This document shows, in pieces, positions 49,256 to 58,780 of a DNA stretch of 64,000 nucleotides. Below the pieces are notes generated by a model. It was given only the letters and a program-made list of their open reading frames with translations, had not been told where the DNA came from and did not search any database. The stretch spans positions 124,001-188,000 of the forward strand of contig NZ_QUNI01000001.1 in the NCBI RefSeq assembly GCF_003385115.1, given 5' to 3'. Each line of letters opens with the position of its first letter. The stretch's first letter is position 1. This DNA comes from Flavobacterium aquicola (GTDB lineage Bacteria; Bacteroidota; Bacteroidia; Flavobacteriales; Flavobacteriaceae). The position numbers and the translations under genes were made by a program.

Positions 49256-49286
49256 CTCCTGCTGACTAGTCCTTATAATTTTTTAA

Positions 49287-50714
49287 TTAAATCTTAGCTT
49301 TTTCCAAAGGAATAAAACTGCTTTTTGGTGCTTCACATAAAGAACAGCAGTAATTCTCTGGAAGATCTTTGAAAAGCGTCTCTTTTTCGATGCCTTGAAT
49401 AACATCTCCATATTCTGAATTATAGACAGTCAAGCATTCTTGACATTGATGGATATCTAATGTTTTGGTCTCTTTTTTAGCTTTTGCATTTTGGAATTCC
49501 AGCACGCTGGTTCCTAGTTCTTCAAAGTATTTTTTACTTAACTCGATAAGAATATTGGGTAATTCCAGTTTATCGACATCTTGTGCGTGAACAATGTATT
49601 CGCGCGTATTCGGGTCAAAACTTTTGGCATGCAAAACGTTGAAAGTATCTCTTATTTTAATCGATTCGAGATCTTTTGGCGGATCATTTTTTTCAATTAC
49701 TATTGAGGTGAAATAATGCCCATCACGGTTATAATCAGACAATCCGAAGGTAAGACCATACGTACTGATGTCGAACTGGTCAAGCGTGCGCACTAGGAAA
49801 GTTTTTAAATTCAGTGCCCATTCCATTGCCACAGGCAAATGCCAGTTAAGCTCAAGAAGTGAGTGGCGTACATTGATTCCTTTTTTTCCTAAAAACTTTT
49901 CCCAGTCTAGTTTTCGCTCTTTTGGAATTCCTTTTACAATAAAAGATTTCCAAGGAGTGATACATATTTTACCAATTTTGCAGTCAAAACATAAATCACA
50001 CATTTCTTTCAGAAACTGCAGATCATACAGGTTGTTGCGCCAGTAAAGTCCAAGCCAGTATTGATCGATTCCGAGCCTGTTCATCCCTTCGTAATACGGA
50101 AAAGGATAAAACGAAATGTTTAACGGCTGGTCGATGGTTCTGTTATTGGTATCCAATTCACTAACAAGCTGAAAAATCATGTCAATTGTATCGGGTTCTT
50201 CCTGAAGTATTTTTTCTATTTCGTAGTAAATTTTTCCAATATCCCAACTGTAAATCAATACAGGAAAAAGTTCCATTTTGTCCCATTTTGGTAAGCGGAC
50301 ATACAAAAACCAATAGTCTTCGTGATGTGAGGCTATAAAGTTGATGTGCCCAGTAAACAACGGAACGATTTGCTGCTTGGGATCGGTTATATTGACTTTT
50401 AACTTTGGGTTTTCCTTAAATTGTTCAAGTATATAAAGGAATTTATTTCCCGTAAGCCAAGGTGTATTGCTTAAAATATCGGTTGCTACATAAGAAGAAA
50501 CAATATTGTTGCCGCTCTTTTCATTTGGATATACAAAATGATGTTTTCCAATTTTTTCGGCAATATTACCTTGAAATCCTTTTGGAAATATAATATCTTG
50601 TCTCGAACCAAAAGAGATGGCATCAAGTCCCTGTTCTAGTCCCATATTTACAATCTCACGTAATTCTCCTGGAGAAATTACACCGCCTTTTACAATGAGT
50701 CTCGTTAATTCCAT
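49287..50714 (-). CDS. Rubredoxin-fused, reductase-like protein of the nitrate island
   Basis: 475 residues. The last 50 or so residues are a rubredoxin: HQCQECLTVYNSEYGDV and YCCSLCEAPKSSFIPL give two C-x2-C knuckles for one iron. The N-terminal part starts LIVKGGVISPGELREIVNMG, similar to nitrite/sulfite reductase ferredoxin-like half-domains, and a cysteine cluster CDLCFDCKIGKIC lies near residue 241. A siroheme Cys-x5-Cys / Cys-x3-Cys set is not seen. It lies 142 bp from the nitrate reductase gene, same strand. It may carry electrons to or from that enzyme; this is inference. No standard name. Confidence 0.75.
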   Translation of the reverse strand: MELTRLIVKGGVISPGELREIVNMGLEQGLDAISFGSRQDIIFPKGFQGNIAEKIGKHHFVYPNEKSGNNIVSSYVATDILSNTPWLTGNKFLYILEQFKENPKLKVNITDPKQQIVPLFTGHINFIASHHEDYWFLYVRLPKWDKMELFPVLIYSWDIGKIYYEIEKILQEEPDTIDMIFQLVSELDTNNRTIDQPLNISFYPFPYYEGMNRLGIDQYWLGLYWRNNLYDLQFLKEMCDLCFDCKIGKICITPWKSFIVKGIPKERKLDWEKFLGKKGINVRHSLLELNWHLPVAMEWALNLKTFLVRTLDQFDISTYGLTFGLSDYNRDGHYFTSIVIEKNDPPKDLESIKIRDTFNVLHAKSFDPNTREYIVHAQDVDKLELPNILIELSKKYFEELGTSVLEFQNAKAKKETKTLDIHQCQECLTVYNSEYGDVIQGIEKETLFKDLPENYCCSLCEAPKSSFIPLEKAKI

Positions 50715-50856
50715 TTTTTTAGTTTTTAGTTATAGTTTCTTTACTAGTTGAGACGCACTGCAGTGCGTCTTTACAATAGTCCACTATCATTCTCTTTTCA
50801 AAAGCTACAAATCAGAAATCTGTAAATTTTATTTTCTAAAATCTGAAATCTGCTGC

Positions 50857-53800
50857 CTATTTACATTTAGCCAATATTTCTTTAACTTCGGTTTTACAGC
50901 TGCCACAGCCCAATCCCGCACCAGTGGTTTTGCATAATTCTGTAAAATTGGTTACACCGCTTTTGATGGTTTCTTCAATATTACCATGTCCAACCTGACT
51001 GCAGGAACAAACTAATTTTCCTATCACAGGTTTAGCTTCTGATCCGCTTCCTCTTAATAAAGTATTTCGCTTGTCGGCCAATTCGATTTTGCTTTCAATC
51101 ATTGTTTTGAATTCGGCAAATTCGTTTTTATCTCCCATCAGGATAGCACCTACAAGTAAATCATTCTTAACGATACATTTTTTATAATAACGTTTTCCTA
51201 AATCGGCGAAAACAATTTCTTCGTAAGAATCATCATTTTCCGGCACTTCAATTTCACCTATAGAACACAGATTGATGTCTTCTAGTTTCAGGATATTCAT
51301 CAATACTGATCCTTTGTAAAAACTGCTGATATCGCCTCCAATAAAGTTCGCTAAAATGTCAGCTTGTTCTTCTGCAGCTGAGGTGATTCCGAATAATTGA
51401 TTATTGAATTCGGCAATTTCACCTATCGCAAACACATCAGGATTGGAGGTTTGTAAATACTGATTTACTTTTACACCGCGTCCGCAGGCTAATCCTGTTT
51501 CTTTGGCCAATTCAATATTCGGAATTGTTCCAATCGTATAAACAATAGCATTTGCGGTTAGGATTCGCCCGCTTTTTAGAGCGATTTCTATTTCGTTCGC
51601 ATTTTCGGTTTCAAATACAGTGCTTACCTCATTATCAAAATAAATCTGAATATCCCTTAACTGTACTTCTTCAGCCAATAGTTTACTGGAAATACGGTCC
51701 AACTGGCGCTCCATCAATCTGGAAGCTCTTTGTATAATTGTAATTTTAACTTTTTTATGTTTAAGCGCCGCAGCTAGCTCAAGACCCAACAAACCGCCAC
51801 CTACAATTACAACATGCTGTTCTTCGGCTGGAAGTCTGGTTCCGTCTAAGTAATCTTTTAATCGGTCGGCATCATTTTTCTTTCTTATGGTAAAACGGCC
51901 TGGCAGATGAAGCTGAGCATTTTCAGGAATGAAAGGACGGCTTCCCGTTGCCATAATCAAGGTATCAAACTGATGTTTTATACCTTGACTGTCTGTTATA
52001 ATTTTATCGGTTGCATTTACATTTTCAATAGCAACGCCCGATTTCATTGTGATGTTCAATTGTCCTAAGGCATCATCTTTTATTTTCAAAAGACTTTCCC
52101 AAGACAATTCTGCAGTAACATATTCCGGTAATAAAACACGGTTATAAAATGGATTTTCCTCGTTTGAGAAAACAATAATTTCATCGGTATTATTAATTTC
52201 ACGATAATTCTGAATAAAACGGAAAGCAGCAGCTCCGGCACCAATTACAGCAATTTTCTGGAAAGGCTTAACGTATTTTTTCACAGAAACAACTGTGTAT
52301 TTAAAATCAGGTTCTTTAGAAATTGGATCAACAAGCGTATTGGTCAGATTGTTAGTTCTGTTCAAATCATTATCCAACTGTTTTCCCCAGTGCATCGGCA
52401 AAAACAGAACACCTTCTTTTATAGTATCGGTCACTTTGGCTTTAACCCGAACTTCACCATTTTTGCTGGAAACCACAACGATATCGCCGTTTTTTATTTT
52501 TGACTTATAGGCATCAATAGGATTTATTTCAAGTACAGGACTTGGAGTATGTGTCATTAATCGCGACACTTTTCCAGTTTTGGTCATAGTGTGCCATTGA
52601 TCACGAATTCGGCCTGTAGTTAATATAAATGGATATTGCTGTGAAGGTTCTTCTGATGTATTTTTGATGCTAGCCGGAATATTGAAAATGGCTTTTTTTG
52701 TAGGTGTAAAGAATTTTTTATCCGAAAATAAACGCGGTGTTCCCGAATGTCCATAATCTGGAACTGGCCACTGAAAAGTTCCTTCGTTTTTCAGCCTTGA
52801 ATAATTCAAATACGAAACATCAATATTAGTGCCTTTTGTCATCAGACAGTATTCTTTGTAAACAGCTTCGGTATTTTCAAAATTGAAACCTGAAAATTTC
52901 ATTTTTTTGGCAAAATTCAATAAGATTTCAACATCAGATAACGCTTCTCCTGGAGGGTTAATACCTTTTGGCAGATATGATATACGGCGCTCAGAGTTGG
53001 TCATCGTGCCTTCTTTTTCAAGCCAGCCTGCTGCAGGCAATAATAAATCGGCAAATTTTGCCGTATCTGCACTGTGAGAAATATCCTGAACGACAACAAA
53101 TTTGGCATTAGCCAATGCTTTTTCAACTCTACGGGAATCAGGCAAACTTACCATCGGATTGGTGCAGATAATCCAAACCGCTTTCATTTTTCCAGATTCT
53201 AAAGCATCAAACATTTCGGTTGCTGTCAGTCCAGGTTTTTCTGAAATAGATTCTACTCCCCAAAAATCAGCAACTTCTTTGCGATGCTCTGGATTGCTTA
53301 ATTCTTTATGAACTGCCAATAAGTTAGCCATTCCTCCGACTTCACGGCCTCCCATTGCATTGGGCTGTCCTGTTAATGAGAATGGTCCTGATCCGGGTTT
53401 TCCTATTTGACCAGTAACCAGCGAAAGATTTAATAAAGCGGTATTTTTATCGACACCAATAACACTTTGATTAAGTCCCATAGCCCACATAGAAATAAAT
53501 CCTTTGGCCCTGCCAATCATTTCTGCTGCTAAGTGGATTTCATTTACTGAAACCCCGCATACTTTAGATGCGTTTTCATATGAACTGCTGGATACAAGAT
53601 CTTTATATAACTGATAATTTTCAGTATGGTTTTTCACAAAATCAGAATCAACATATCCTTTTTCGATTAATCGTTTTCCAATAGCGTGATACAAAACAAT
53701 ATCTGTTCCAGGAAGAATCTGCAAATGTAAATCAGCAGTAAGCGCTGAATCCGTTTTTCTAGGATCGACAACAATTATTTTTACTTTAGGATTTTTCTCT

Positions 53801-54372
53801 TTGTGCTGTTCCAGTCTTCTAAAAAGAATTGGATGGCAAAAAGCTGGATTCGCACCCGTTATCATAAAAGTATCAGCCAGTTCAATATCAGCATAAGCGA
53901 TTGGAACTGAGTCTTCGCCAAATGTTTTTTTGTATCCAGCCACTGCCGAACTCATACAAAGTCTGGAATTAGTGTCTATATTATTAGTTTTTAGAAAACC
54001 TTTTACTAATTTGTTAACCAGATAATATTCTTCGGTTAAGCATTGACCTGAGATGTAAAAACCAACACTGTCCGGTCCGTACTTTTTTATGATAGAAGAA
54101 AAAACAGCTGCCGCACGGTCAAGAGCGGCATCCCAGCTTACTCTTTCTTTTGGATGTGATTTACTCCATCTCATTTCGGGATACAAAATCCTGTCCGAAG
54201 TGTCATTGACAACATAATGCAGATTCATCCCTTTGGAACAAAGCATTCCTCTGTTTACGGGATGATCTTTATCGCCTGTAACCGTCACTCCATTTTTAGA
54301 ATCATTTTTTACAATAATTCCGCATCCTACTCCACAATAGGAACACGTAGTTTTGATTTCTGTATTTTGCAT
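50857..54372 (-). CDS. nasA: Assimilatory nitrate reductase, catalytic-FAD-BFD fusion
   Basis: 1171 residues. The N-terminal [4Fe-4S] ligands are Cys10, Cys13, Cys17 and Cys45 (TTCSYCGVGC, MLCSKGMN). The molybdopterin domain runs to about 690, with Cys139 (SRLCMSSAVAGY) the probable molybdenum ligand, and a dinucleotide-binding domain at about 570-690. An FAD/NAD(P)H oxidoreductase follows (about 705-1090; IAVIGAGAAAFRF, GGGLLGLELAAAL), then a BFD [2Fe-2S] domain (about 1117-1171; VCSCSQVGHGN, GCGSCKTEV). It reduces nitrate to nitrite in the cytoplasm. Fusion of catalytic and electron-transfer units suggests NAD(P)H can feed it directly. A palindromic operator and -7 box lie upstream. Confidence 0.93.
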   Translation of the reverse strand: MQNTEIKTTCSYCGVGCGIIVKNDSKNGVTVTGDKDHPVNRGMLCSKGMNLHYVVNDTSDRILYPEMRWSKSHPKERVSWDAALDRAAAVFSSIIKKYGPDSVGFYISGQCLTEEYYLVNKLVKGFLKTNNIDTNSRLCMSSAVAGYKKTFGEDSVPIAYADIELADTFMITGANPAFCHPILFRRLEQHKEKNPKVKIIVVDPRKTDSALTADLHLQILPGTDIVLYHAIGKRLIEKGYVDSDFVKNHTENYQLYKDLVSSSSYENASKVCGVSVNEIHLAAEMIGRAKGFISMWAMGLNQSVIGVDKNTALLNLSLVTGQIGKPGSGPFSLTGQPNAMGGREVGGMANLLAVHKELSNPEHRKEVADFWGVESISEKPGLTATEMFDALESGKMKAVWIICTNPMVSLPDSRRVEKALANAKFVVVQDISHSADTAKFADLLLPAAGWLEKEGTMTNSERRISYLPKGINPPGEALSDVEILLNFAKKMKFSGFNFENTEAVYKEYCLMTKGTNIDVSYLNYSRLKNEGTFQWPVPDYGHSGTPRLFSDKKFFTPTKKAIFNIPASIKNTSEEPSQQYPFILTTGRIRDQWHTMTKTGKVSRLMTHTPSPVLEINPIDAYKSKIKNGDIVVVSSKNGEVRVKAKVTDTIKEGVLFLPMHWGKQLDNDLNRTNNLTNTLVDPISKEPDFKYTVVSVKKYVKPFQKIAVIGAGAAAFRFIQNYREINNTDEIIVFSNEENPFYNRVLLPEYVTAELSWESLLKIKDDALGQLNITMKSGVAIENVNATDKIITDSQGIKHQFDTLIMATGSRPFIPENAQLHLPGRFTIRKKNDADRLKDYLDGTRLPAEEQHVVIVGGGLLGLELAAALKHKKVKITIIQRASRLMERQLDRISSKLLAEEVQLRDIQIYFDNEVSTVFETENANEIEIALKSGRILTANAIVYTIGTIPNIELAKETGLACGRGVKVNQYLQTSNPDVFAIGEIAEFNNQLFGITSAAEEQADILANFIGGDISSFYKGSVLMNILKLEDINLCSIGEIEVPENDDSYEEIVFADLGKRYYKKCIVKNDLLVGAILMGDKNEFAEFKTMIESKIELADKRNTLLRGSGSEAKPVIGKLVCSCSQVGHGNIEETIKSGVTNFTELCKTTGAGLGCGSCKTEVKEILAKCK

Positions 54373-54433
54373 TTATGTATCTCTTTATTTATAAAGTATT
54401 CAGCTAAGAACCATTTGTAACACTGTACGTTGA

Positions 54434-54466
54434 CAAAAATAAGTAATAATTACGTATTAATACGTA
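54434..54466 (-). promoter_or_regulatory. Nitrate reductase promoter with perfect 7-2-7 palindrome
   Basis: Minus-strand TATTTTTG (54441-54434) is an exact -7 box. Nine bp upstream lies TACGTAT-TA-ATACGTA (54451-54466), a perfect 16-bp palindrome that replaces the -33 element. This is the layout expected for an activator-dependent promoter. The start codon is 62 bp downstream. Confidence 0.65.
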
Positions 54467-54760
54467 TAAAACTAGTTTTATTTTACTGTTTACATTCAAT
54501 ATAATTAGAATGCTAAAAATAGGTTCATTATTTTGAATTATTAGAATAATTGGAATGCAAATACATAACGATAATCATGTTTTTATTAATTTAACAAAAA
54601 GAAAGGAGAATAAAAAAATACTGAAATACAAAAAAAGTCTCCAAGTATAAAACTTAAAGACTTTAATCTAGAATTTTGCTTAATAATATAAAACACATTC
54701 AATTGACAGCCAAAGCAGTAGTCATCCTATCAAATCTGAAATGTTTTAGTCTCTAAAGAA

Positions 54761-54810
54761 TCAAAGTTTCTGATATTCTAAGATAAAACTTAAAATATCA
54801 GAAACTTTGA
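54761..54810. terminator. Long AT-rich hairpin past rocD
   Basis: Arms 54761-54782 and 54789-54810 match at 21 of 22 positions, with a 6-nt loop. It lies 24 bp after the rocD stop. It has no obvious T run, so it may be a terminator or a 3'-end stabiliser, or an inserted palindrome. Confidence 0.55.
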
Positions 54811-54833
54811 TATCTCACAGCTACTTTCGCTGC

Positions 54834-56084
54834 TTATTTAAAATCATTTAAAGCTTTCTCAATAATTGCGAGGCACTCCTGAATTTGAGTTTCTGTGATT
54901 ACTAATGGCGGTGCAAAACGTATTTTATTACCATGAGTTGGCTTTGCTAATAATCCATAATCTCTAAAACGAAGACATATATCCCAAGCCAAATCCGAAT
55001 CCTCACCACAATTAATCACAATGGCATTCAGCAATCCTTTTCCTCGAACCAATTCGATCAATGGATTACGCTGCGCAATTTCATTCAGTCCTTTTCTTAA
55101 AATTAAACCTAATTTTTGTGCATTTTCAGATAAATTTTCATCACGAACCACTTCAAGAGCTGCAATAGCTACAGCTGCAGCAATAGGATTTCCTCCAAAA
55201 GTAGATCCGTGCTGTCCCGGTTTGATTACATCCATTATTTCGTTATTAGCCAAAACAGCCGACACTGGATAAACACCGCCCGAAATTGCTTTACCCAAAA
55301 TCAAAATATCCGGCTGTACATTTTCATGATGTACTGCTAATAATTTACCAGTTCTGGCAATTCCTGTCTGAACCTCATCGGCAATAAATAAAACATTATG
55401 TGCTTCGCAAAGTGCTTTGGCTTTCGCCAAATAACCTTCACTAGGAACATAAACTCCAGCTTCGCCCTGAATAGGCTCAACCAAGAAACCAGCAATGTTT
55501 GCCGATGATTTCAAAACATTCTCTAAAGCCTCAATATCATCATACGGTATTTTTATAAATCCTTCGGTAAAAGGTCCGAAGCTTTTTCTAGCACTTTCAT
55601 CATTCGAAAAAGAAATAATAGTAGTTGTTCTTCCATGAAAATTACCTTCACAAACAATAACCTGAGCTTGATTTTCAGGAATTCCTTTTACTTCATACGA
55701 CCATTTTCTGCACAGTTTCAAAGCAGTTTCTACAGCCTCAGCTCCTGTGTTCATTGGCAGTACTTTATCAAAACCAAAATATTTGGTTATATATTCTTCA
55801 TAGACCCCTAACTGGTCATTGTAAAATGCACGCGAAGTCAATGTTAGTTTTTGGGCTTGTTCTACCATTGCTCCAACAATTTTTGGATGACAATGACCTT
55901 GATTTACGGCTGAATAAGCCGATAGGAAATCAAAATATTTCTTACCGTCAACATCCCATACAAAAACACCTTCTCCTTTTTCCAAAACAACAGGAAGCGG
56001 ATGATAATTATGAGCGCCGTATTTATTTTCTTTTTCAATTAAAACTTCCGATTTTGAAGAAAGCATTTGTGCTGTATGTTCCAT
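54834..56084 (-). CDS. rocD: Ornithine--oxo-acid transaminase
   Basis: 416 residues, full length, class III PLP aminotransferase. PLP Lys is in [14 protein letters not shown], with [16 protein letters not shown] (Asp for the PLP nitrogen) and [17 protein letters not shown]. The [13 protein letters not shown] motif near the N-terminus is typical of ornithine aminotransferases. It converts ornithine and 2-oxoglutarate to glutamate semialdehyde and glutamate in arginine catabolism. A Lrp/AsnC regulator is divergent, 235 bp away. Confidence 0.95.
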   Translation of the reverse strand: MEHTAQMLSSKSEVLIEKENKYGAHNYHPLPVVLEKGEGVFVWDVDGKKYFDFLSAYSAVNQGHCHPKIVGAMVEQAQKLTLTSRAFYNDQLGVYEEYITKYFGFDKVLPMNTGAEAVETALKLCRKWSYEVKGIPENQAQVIVCEGNFHGRTTTIISFSNDESARKSFGPFTEGFIKIPYDDIEALENVLKSSANIAGFLVEPIQGEAGVYVPSEGYLAKAKALCEAHNVLFIADEVQTGIARTGKLLAVHHENVQPDILILGKAISGGVYPVSAVLANNEIMDVIKPGQHGSTFGGNPIAAAVAIAALEVVRDENLSENAQKLGLILRKGLNEIAQRNPLIELVRGKGLLNAIVINCGEDSDLAWDICLRFRDYGLLAKPTHGNKIRFAPPLVITETQIQECLAIIEKALNDFK

Positions 56085-56319
56085 TGTTAAGTATTTTATT
56101 AAAATATCCTCACAAAAGTAGCAAATGTTTTTTATTAACCAAATAAAAAGCTAAATTTGACTTTTATATTCGTTTTAAAAAAAAATAATAAATTATATAT
56201 AACAAAAATAAGTCATCTTGTTATTTTAATACTTCTCAAGAACCATTACAGGAAAAATAAATAAAAAACAATTACTTTTACCCTAAAAAAAGTGATTTTA
56301 ACTTAAAAAAAAGCAGAAT

Positions 56320-56772
56320 ATGGACATATTAGATGAATTTGACATCAATATCATAAAAGAATTGGAAAAAGATGGAAGAATGGCTTTTTCTGCGATAGCT
56401 AATAATCTGAAGATTTCAAACACCATGGTGCATCAGCGTATCAACCGATTGATGGAACAGGGAATCATTTCTGGAATCAAACCTGTTTTAAACGAAAAAA
56501 AGATAGGTTATGACTGGGGAACATTTACAGGAATTACTCTAAAAAAAGACCAAGATTCTGCAAAGGTTATTGAAGCTTTAAAACTAATTCCAGAAATAAC
56601 CGAATGCTACTATATAACAGGTTCTTTTACTCTTTATATAAAAATGATTGCCAAGGACCACGAACACATGAGAAGATTACTTTACGAAAAAATCGATTCT
56701 ATTGCCGGTATTTCTAAAACGGAATCCTTAATCGAATTAGGCTGTGCTTTTAAGCGGAATATCAGTCTATAA
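56320..56772 (+). CDS. Lrp/AsnC family transcriptional regulator
   Basis: 150 residues. An N-terminal winged HTH (LDEFDINIIKELEKDGRMAFSAIANNL) is followed by the RAM effector domain (TECYYITGSFTLYIKMIAKD). It is divergent from rocD, so it probably controls ornithine or arginine catabolism, as some Lrp-type regulators do; the ligand is unknown. A terminator follows. Confidence 0.9.
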   Translation: MDILDEFDINIIKELEKDGRMAFSAIANNLKISNTMVHQRINRLMEQGIISGIKPVLNEKKIGYDWGTFTGITLKKDQDSAKVIEALKLIPEITECYYITGSFTLYIKMIAKDHEHMRRLLYEKIDSIAGISKTESLIELGCAFKRNISL

Positions 56773-56802
56773 ATAATTTCAAAATACAGCATGCTTCTGC
56801 GG

Positions 56803-56838
56803 AAACCACAAAATAAATCTTTTTTGTGGTTTTTTTTT
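56803..56838 (+). terminator. Terminator of the Lrp gene
   Basis: AAACCACAAAA (56803-56813) and TTTTGTGGTTT (56822-56832), a perfect 11-bp stem, followed by further Ts. Confidence 0.8.
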
Positions 56839-56876
56839 ATCAATTAATAATTCAGATATTTGTAAAAAATACAGCT

Positions 56877-57650
56877 ATGAAAAACTTAGGGCTTATAATT
56901 TTCGGAATGGTTTTTATTACTGTTCAAGCGTTTGGACAATTAAAACCGGTACAATACAAAGATGAAAACCAAATTTTGAACGGCTTTAAGATCGCTCCTG
57001 TAAAAAAGACAGATCAAAAACCAGGAATCCTAATATTACCGGCTTGGTATGGAATTGACAAACTATCTAAAGACACTGCTGAGCGTCTTTCAAAATTAGG
57101 CTATTATGCCTTTATCGCTGATATTTACGGAGAAGGAAATTACCCTAAAGACAATGCAGAAGCTGGAAAAATTGCAGGATTTTATAAAAAAGATTTCAAA
57201 GCTTATCAAAAAAGAATTTCGATAGCTTTACAGCAGCTTATCGATTCGGGAGCCAATCCAGATAATATTGTAGTTATTGGTTATTGCTTTGGGGGAACGG
57301 GAGCACTTGAAACTGCTCGTGCTCATCTCAATATTAAAGGGGCTGTTTCTTTTCACGGCGGTTTAAGCAAAGATGCTGCAAGACCAACTGAAGCAATTAA
57401 CACACCTATATTAGTATGTCATGGCGCTGACGATCCTTTTGTGCCGGCCGAAGAAGTTTTAAGCTTCCAAAAAGAAATGAGAGACTCAAAAGCAGATTGG
57501 CAAATGATTTATTATGCCAATGCTGTTCATTCCTTTACCAATCCTGAATCAGGCAATGATAATTCAAAAGGGGCTGCTTATAATGAAAAAGCCGCAAAAA
57601 GATCTTTCGAACATTTAATACTTTTCTTAAACGAAGTTTTGAAAAAATAA
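56877..57650 (+). CDS. Dienelactone hydrolase family protein, exported
   Basis: 257 residues from the ATG at 56877; the upstream frame runs through a terminator and is rejected. Signal peptide (residues 1-20, ending QAFGQ). GYCFGGTGALE carries the catalytic Cys of dienelactone hydrolases, with Asp in HGADDPFVPAEE and His in NAVHSFTNPESG. The periplasmic location makes classical chlorocatechol metabolism unlikely. It lies 31 bp before the M28 peptidase gene. Confidence 0.86.
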   Translation: MKNLGLIIFGMVFITVQAFGQLKPVQYKDENQILNGFKIAPVKKTDQKPGILILPAWYGIDKLSKDTAERLSKLGYYAFIADIYGEGNYPKDNAEAGKIAGFYKKDFKAYQKRISIALQQLIDSGANPDNIVVIGYCFGGTGALETARAHLNIKGAVSFHGGLSKDAARPTEAINTPILVCHGADDPFVPAEEVLSFQKEMRDSKADWQMIYYANAVHSFTNPESGNDNSKGAAYNEKAAKRSFEHLILFLNEVLKK

Positions 57651-57681
57651 CAATTTAAAATTTAAACACTCTCAATTATAA

Positions 57682-58698
57682 ATGAAAAAAGCCTCAATTC
57701 TATTTGCATTCGTTGCTGCTATAAACTGTTTCGCACAAAAGAAAAACGTCAATAATGACGATCCAACTAAATTTATGAATACCATAACTGCTGAAAAATT
57801 AAAAACACGCCTTTATGTTATTGCTTCCGATGAAATGGAAGGCCGTGATACTGGATCCAAAGGACAAAAAAAAGCTGGAAAATATCTTATAGAACAATAC
57901 CAAAAAAGTAAAATATCGTATCCAACAGGAGCTGTTAGTTACTACCAGCCAGTACCTGCCTCCTACTTAAATGCCAAACGTAATCAAAACCTGCCTGATT
58001 CAGAGAACATTTGGGCATACATTGAAGGCTCAGAAAAACCAGATGAAGTATTGGTAATTTCTGCACATTACGACCACGTAGGAGTTAAAAACGGAGATGT
58101 TTATAATGGTGCCGATGATGATGGATCAGGGACTGTAGCTGTTCTGCAGATTGCCGAAGCTTTCCAAAAAGCCAAAAAAGAAGGGCACGGGCCAAAACGT
58201 TCTATACTATTTCTTCATGTAACTGGTGAAGAACACGGTCTGCATGGATCCCGCTTTTACTCTGAACATCCTTTATTTCCGATCGCAAATACTATTGCAG
58301 ATATAAATATCGATATGATTGGCCGTCGTGATTTTGACCATCCAGATACTAATAATTATGTATATGTAATTGGTGCAGACAGATTGTCCACCGATTTACA
58401 TAACATTACAGTTGCTCAAAACAATAAATACACCAAACTAGATCTGGATTTCAAGTTCAATGACCCAAAAGATCCCAACCACTTTTACGAGCGTTCTGAT
58501 CATTACAATTTTGCCAAGTTTGGTATCCCCGCAGTATTTTTCTTCAACGGAGTTCATGCTGATTATCACCAAAAAACGGATGAAGTTGAAAAAATCGAAT
58601 TTGATGCCTTAGCAAAAAGAACACAATTGGCATTTACAATTGCCTGGGATTTAGCAAATAGGCCTGAACGAATTGTAGTGGATAAACCAATAAATTAA
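57682..58698 (+). CDS. M28 family zinc metallopeptidase
   Basis: 338 residues, signal peptide ending CFAQ. Metal ligands are in SAHYDHVGV, NGADDDGSG, GEEHGLHGSRF and the late HADYHQKTDE. This is shorter than the 434-residue paralogue at 43486-44790 and lacks much of its inserted domain. Probably a periplasmic aminopeptidase. It follows the dienelactone hydrolase gene by 31 bp. Confidence 0.9.
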   Translation: MKKASILFAFVAAINCFAQKKNVNNDDPTKFMNTITAEKLKTRLYVIASDEMEGRDTGSKGQKKAGKYLIEQYQKSKISYPTGAVSYYQPVPASYLNAKRNQNLPDSENIWAYIEGSEKPDEVLVISAHYDHVGVKNGDVYNGADDDGSGTVAVLQIAEAFQKAKKEGHGPKRSILFLHVTGEEHGLHGSRFYSEHPLFPIANTIADINIDMIGRRDFDHPDTNNYVYVIGADRLSTDLHNITVAQNNKYTKLDLDFKFNDPKDPNHFYERSDHYNFAKFGIPAVFFFNGVHADYHQKTDEVEKIEFDALAKRTQLAFTIAWDLANRPERIVVDKPIN

Positions 58699-58717
58699 AC
58701 ACATCACCTATTTTATT

Positions 58718-58755
58718 AAAAAAGGAGCTTAAAAGAAATTTAAAGCTCCTTTTTT
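58718..58755 (+). terminator. Terminator of the M28 peptidase gene
   Basis: Arms AAAAAAGGAGCTT (58718-58730) and AAGCTCCTTTTTT (58743-58755), a perfect 13-bp stem ending in a T run. Confidence 0.85.
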
Positions 58756-58780
58756 AATAATCTGTTTCCCTAAAAAAACT

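Larger units (their letters stand above)
54373..54833. other. Intergenic region between nitrate reductase and rocD
   Basis: 461 bp, very AT-rich, no ORF. It contains the nitrate reductase promoter and palindrome (54434-54466), a weak inverted repeat at 54634-54664 (AAAGTCT...AGACTTT), and a long hairpin past rocD (54761-54810). Confidence 0.5.
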
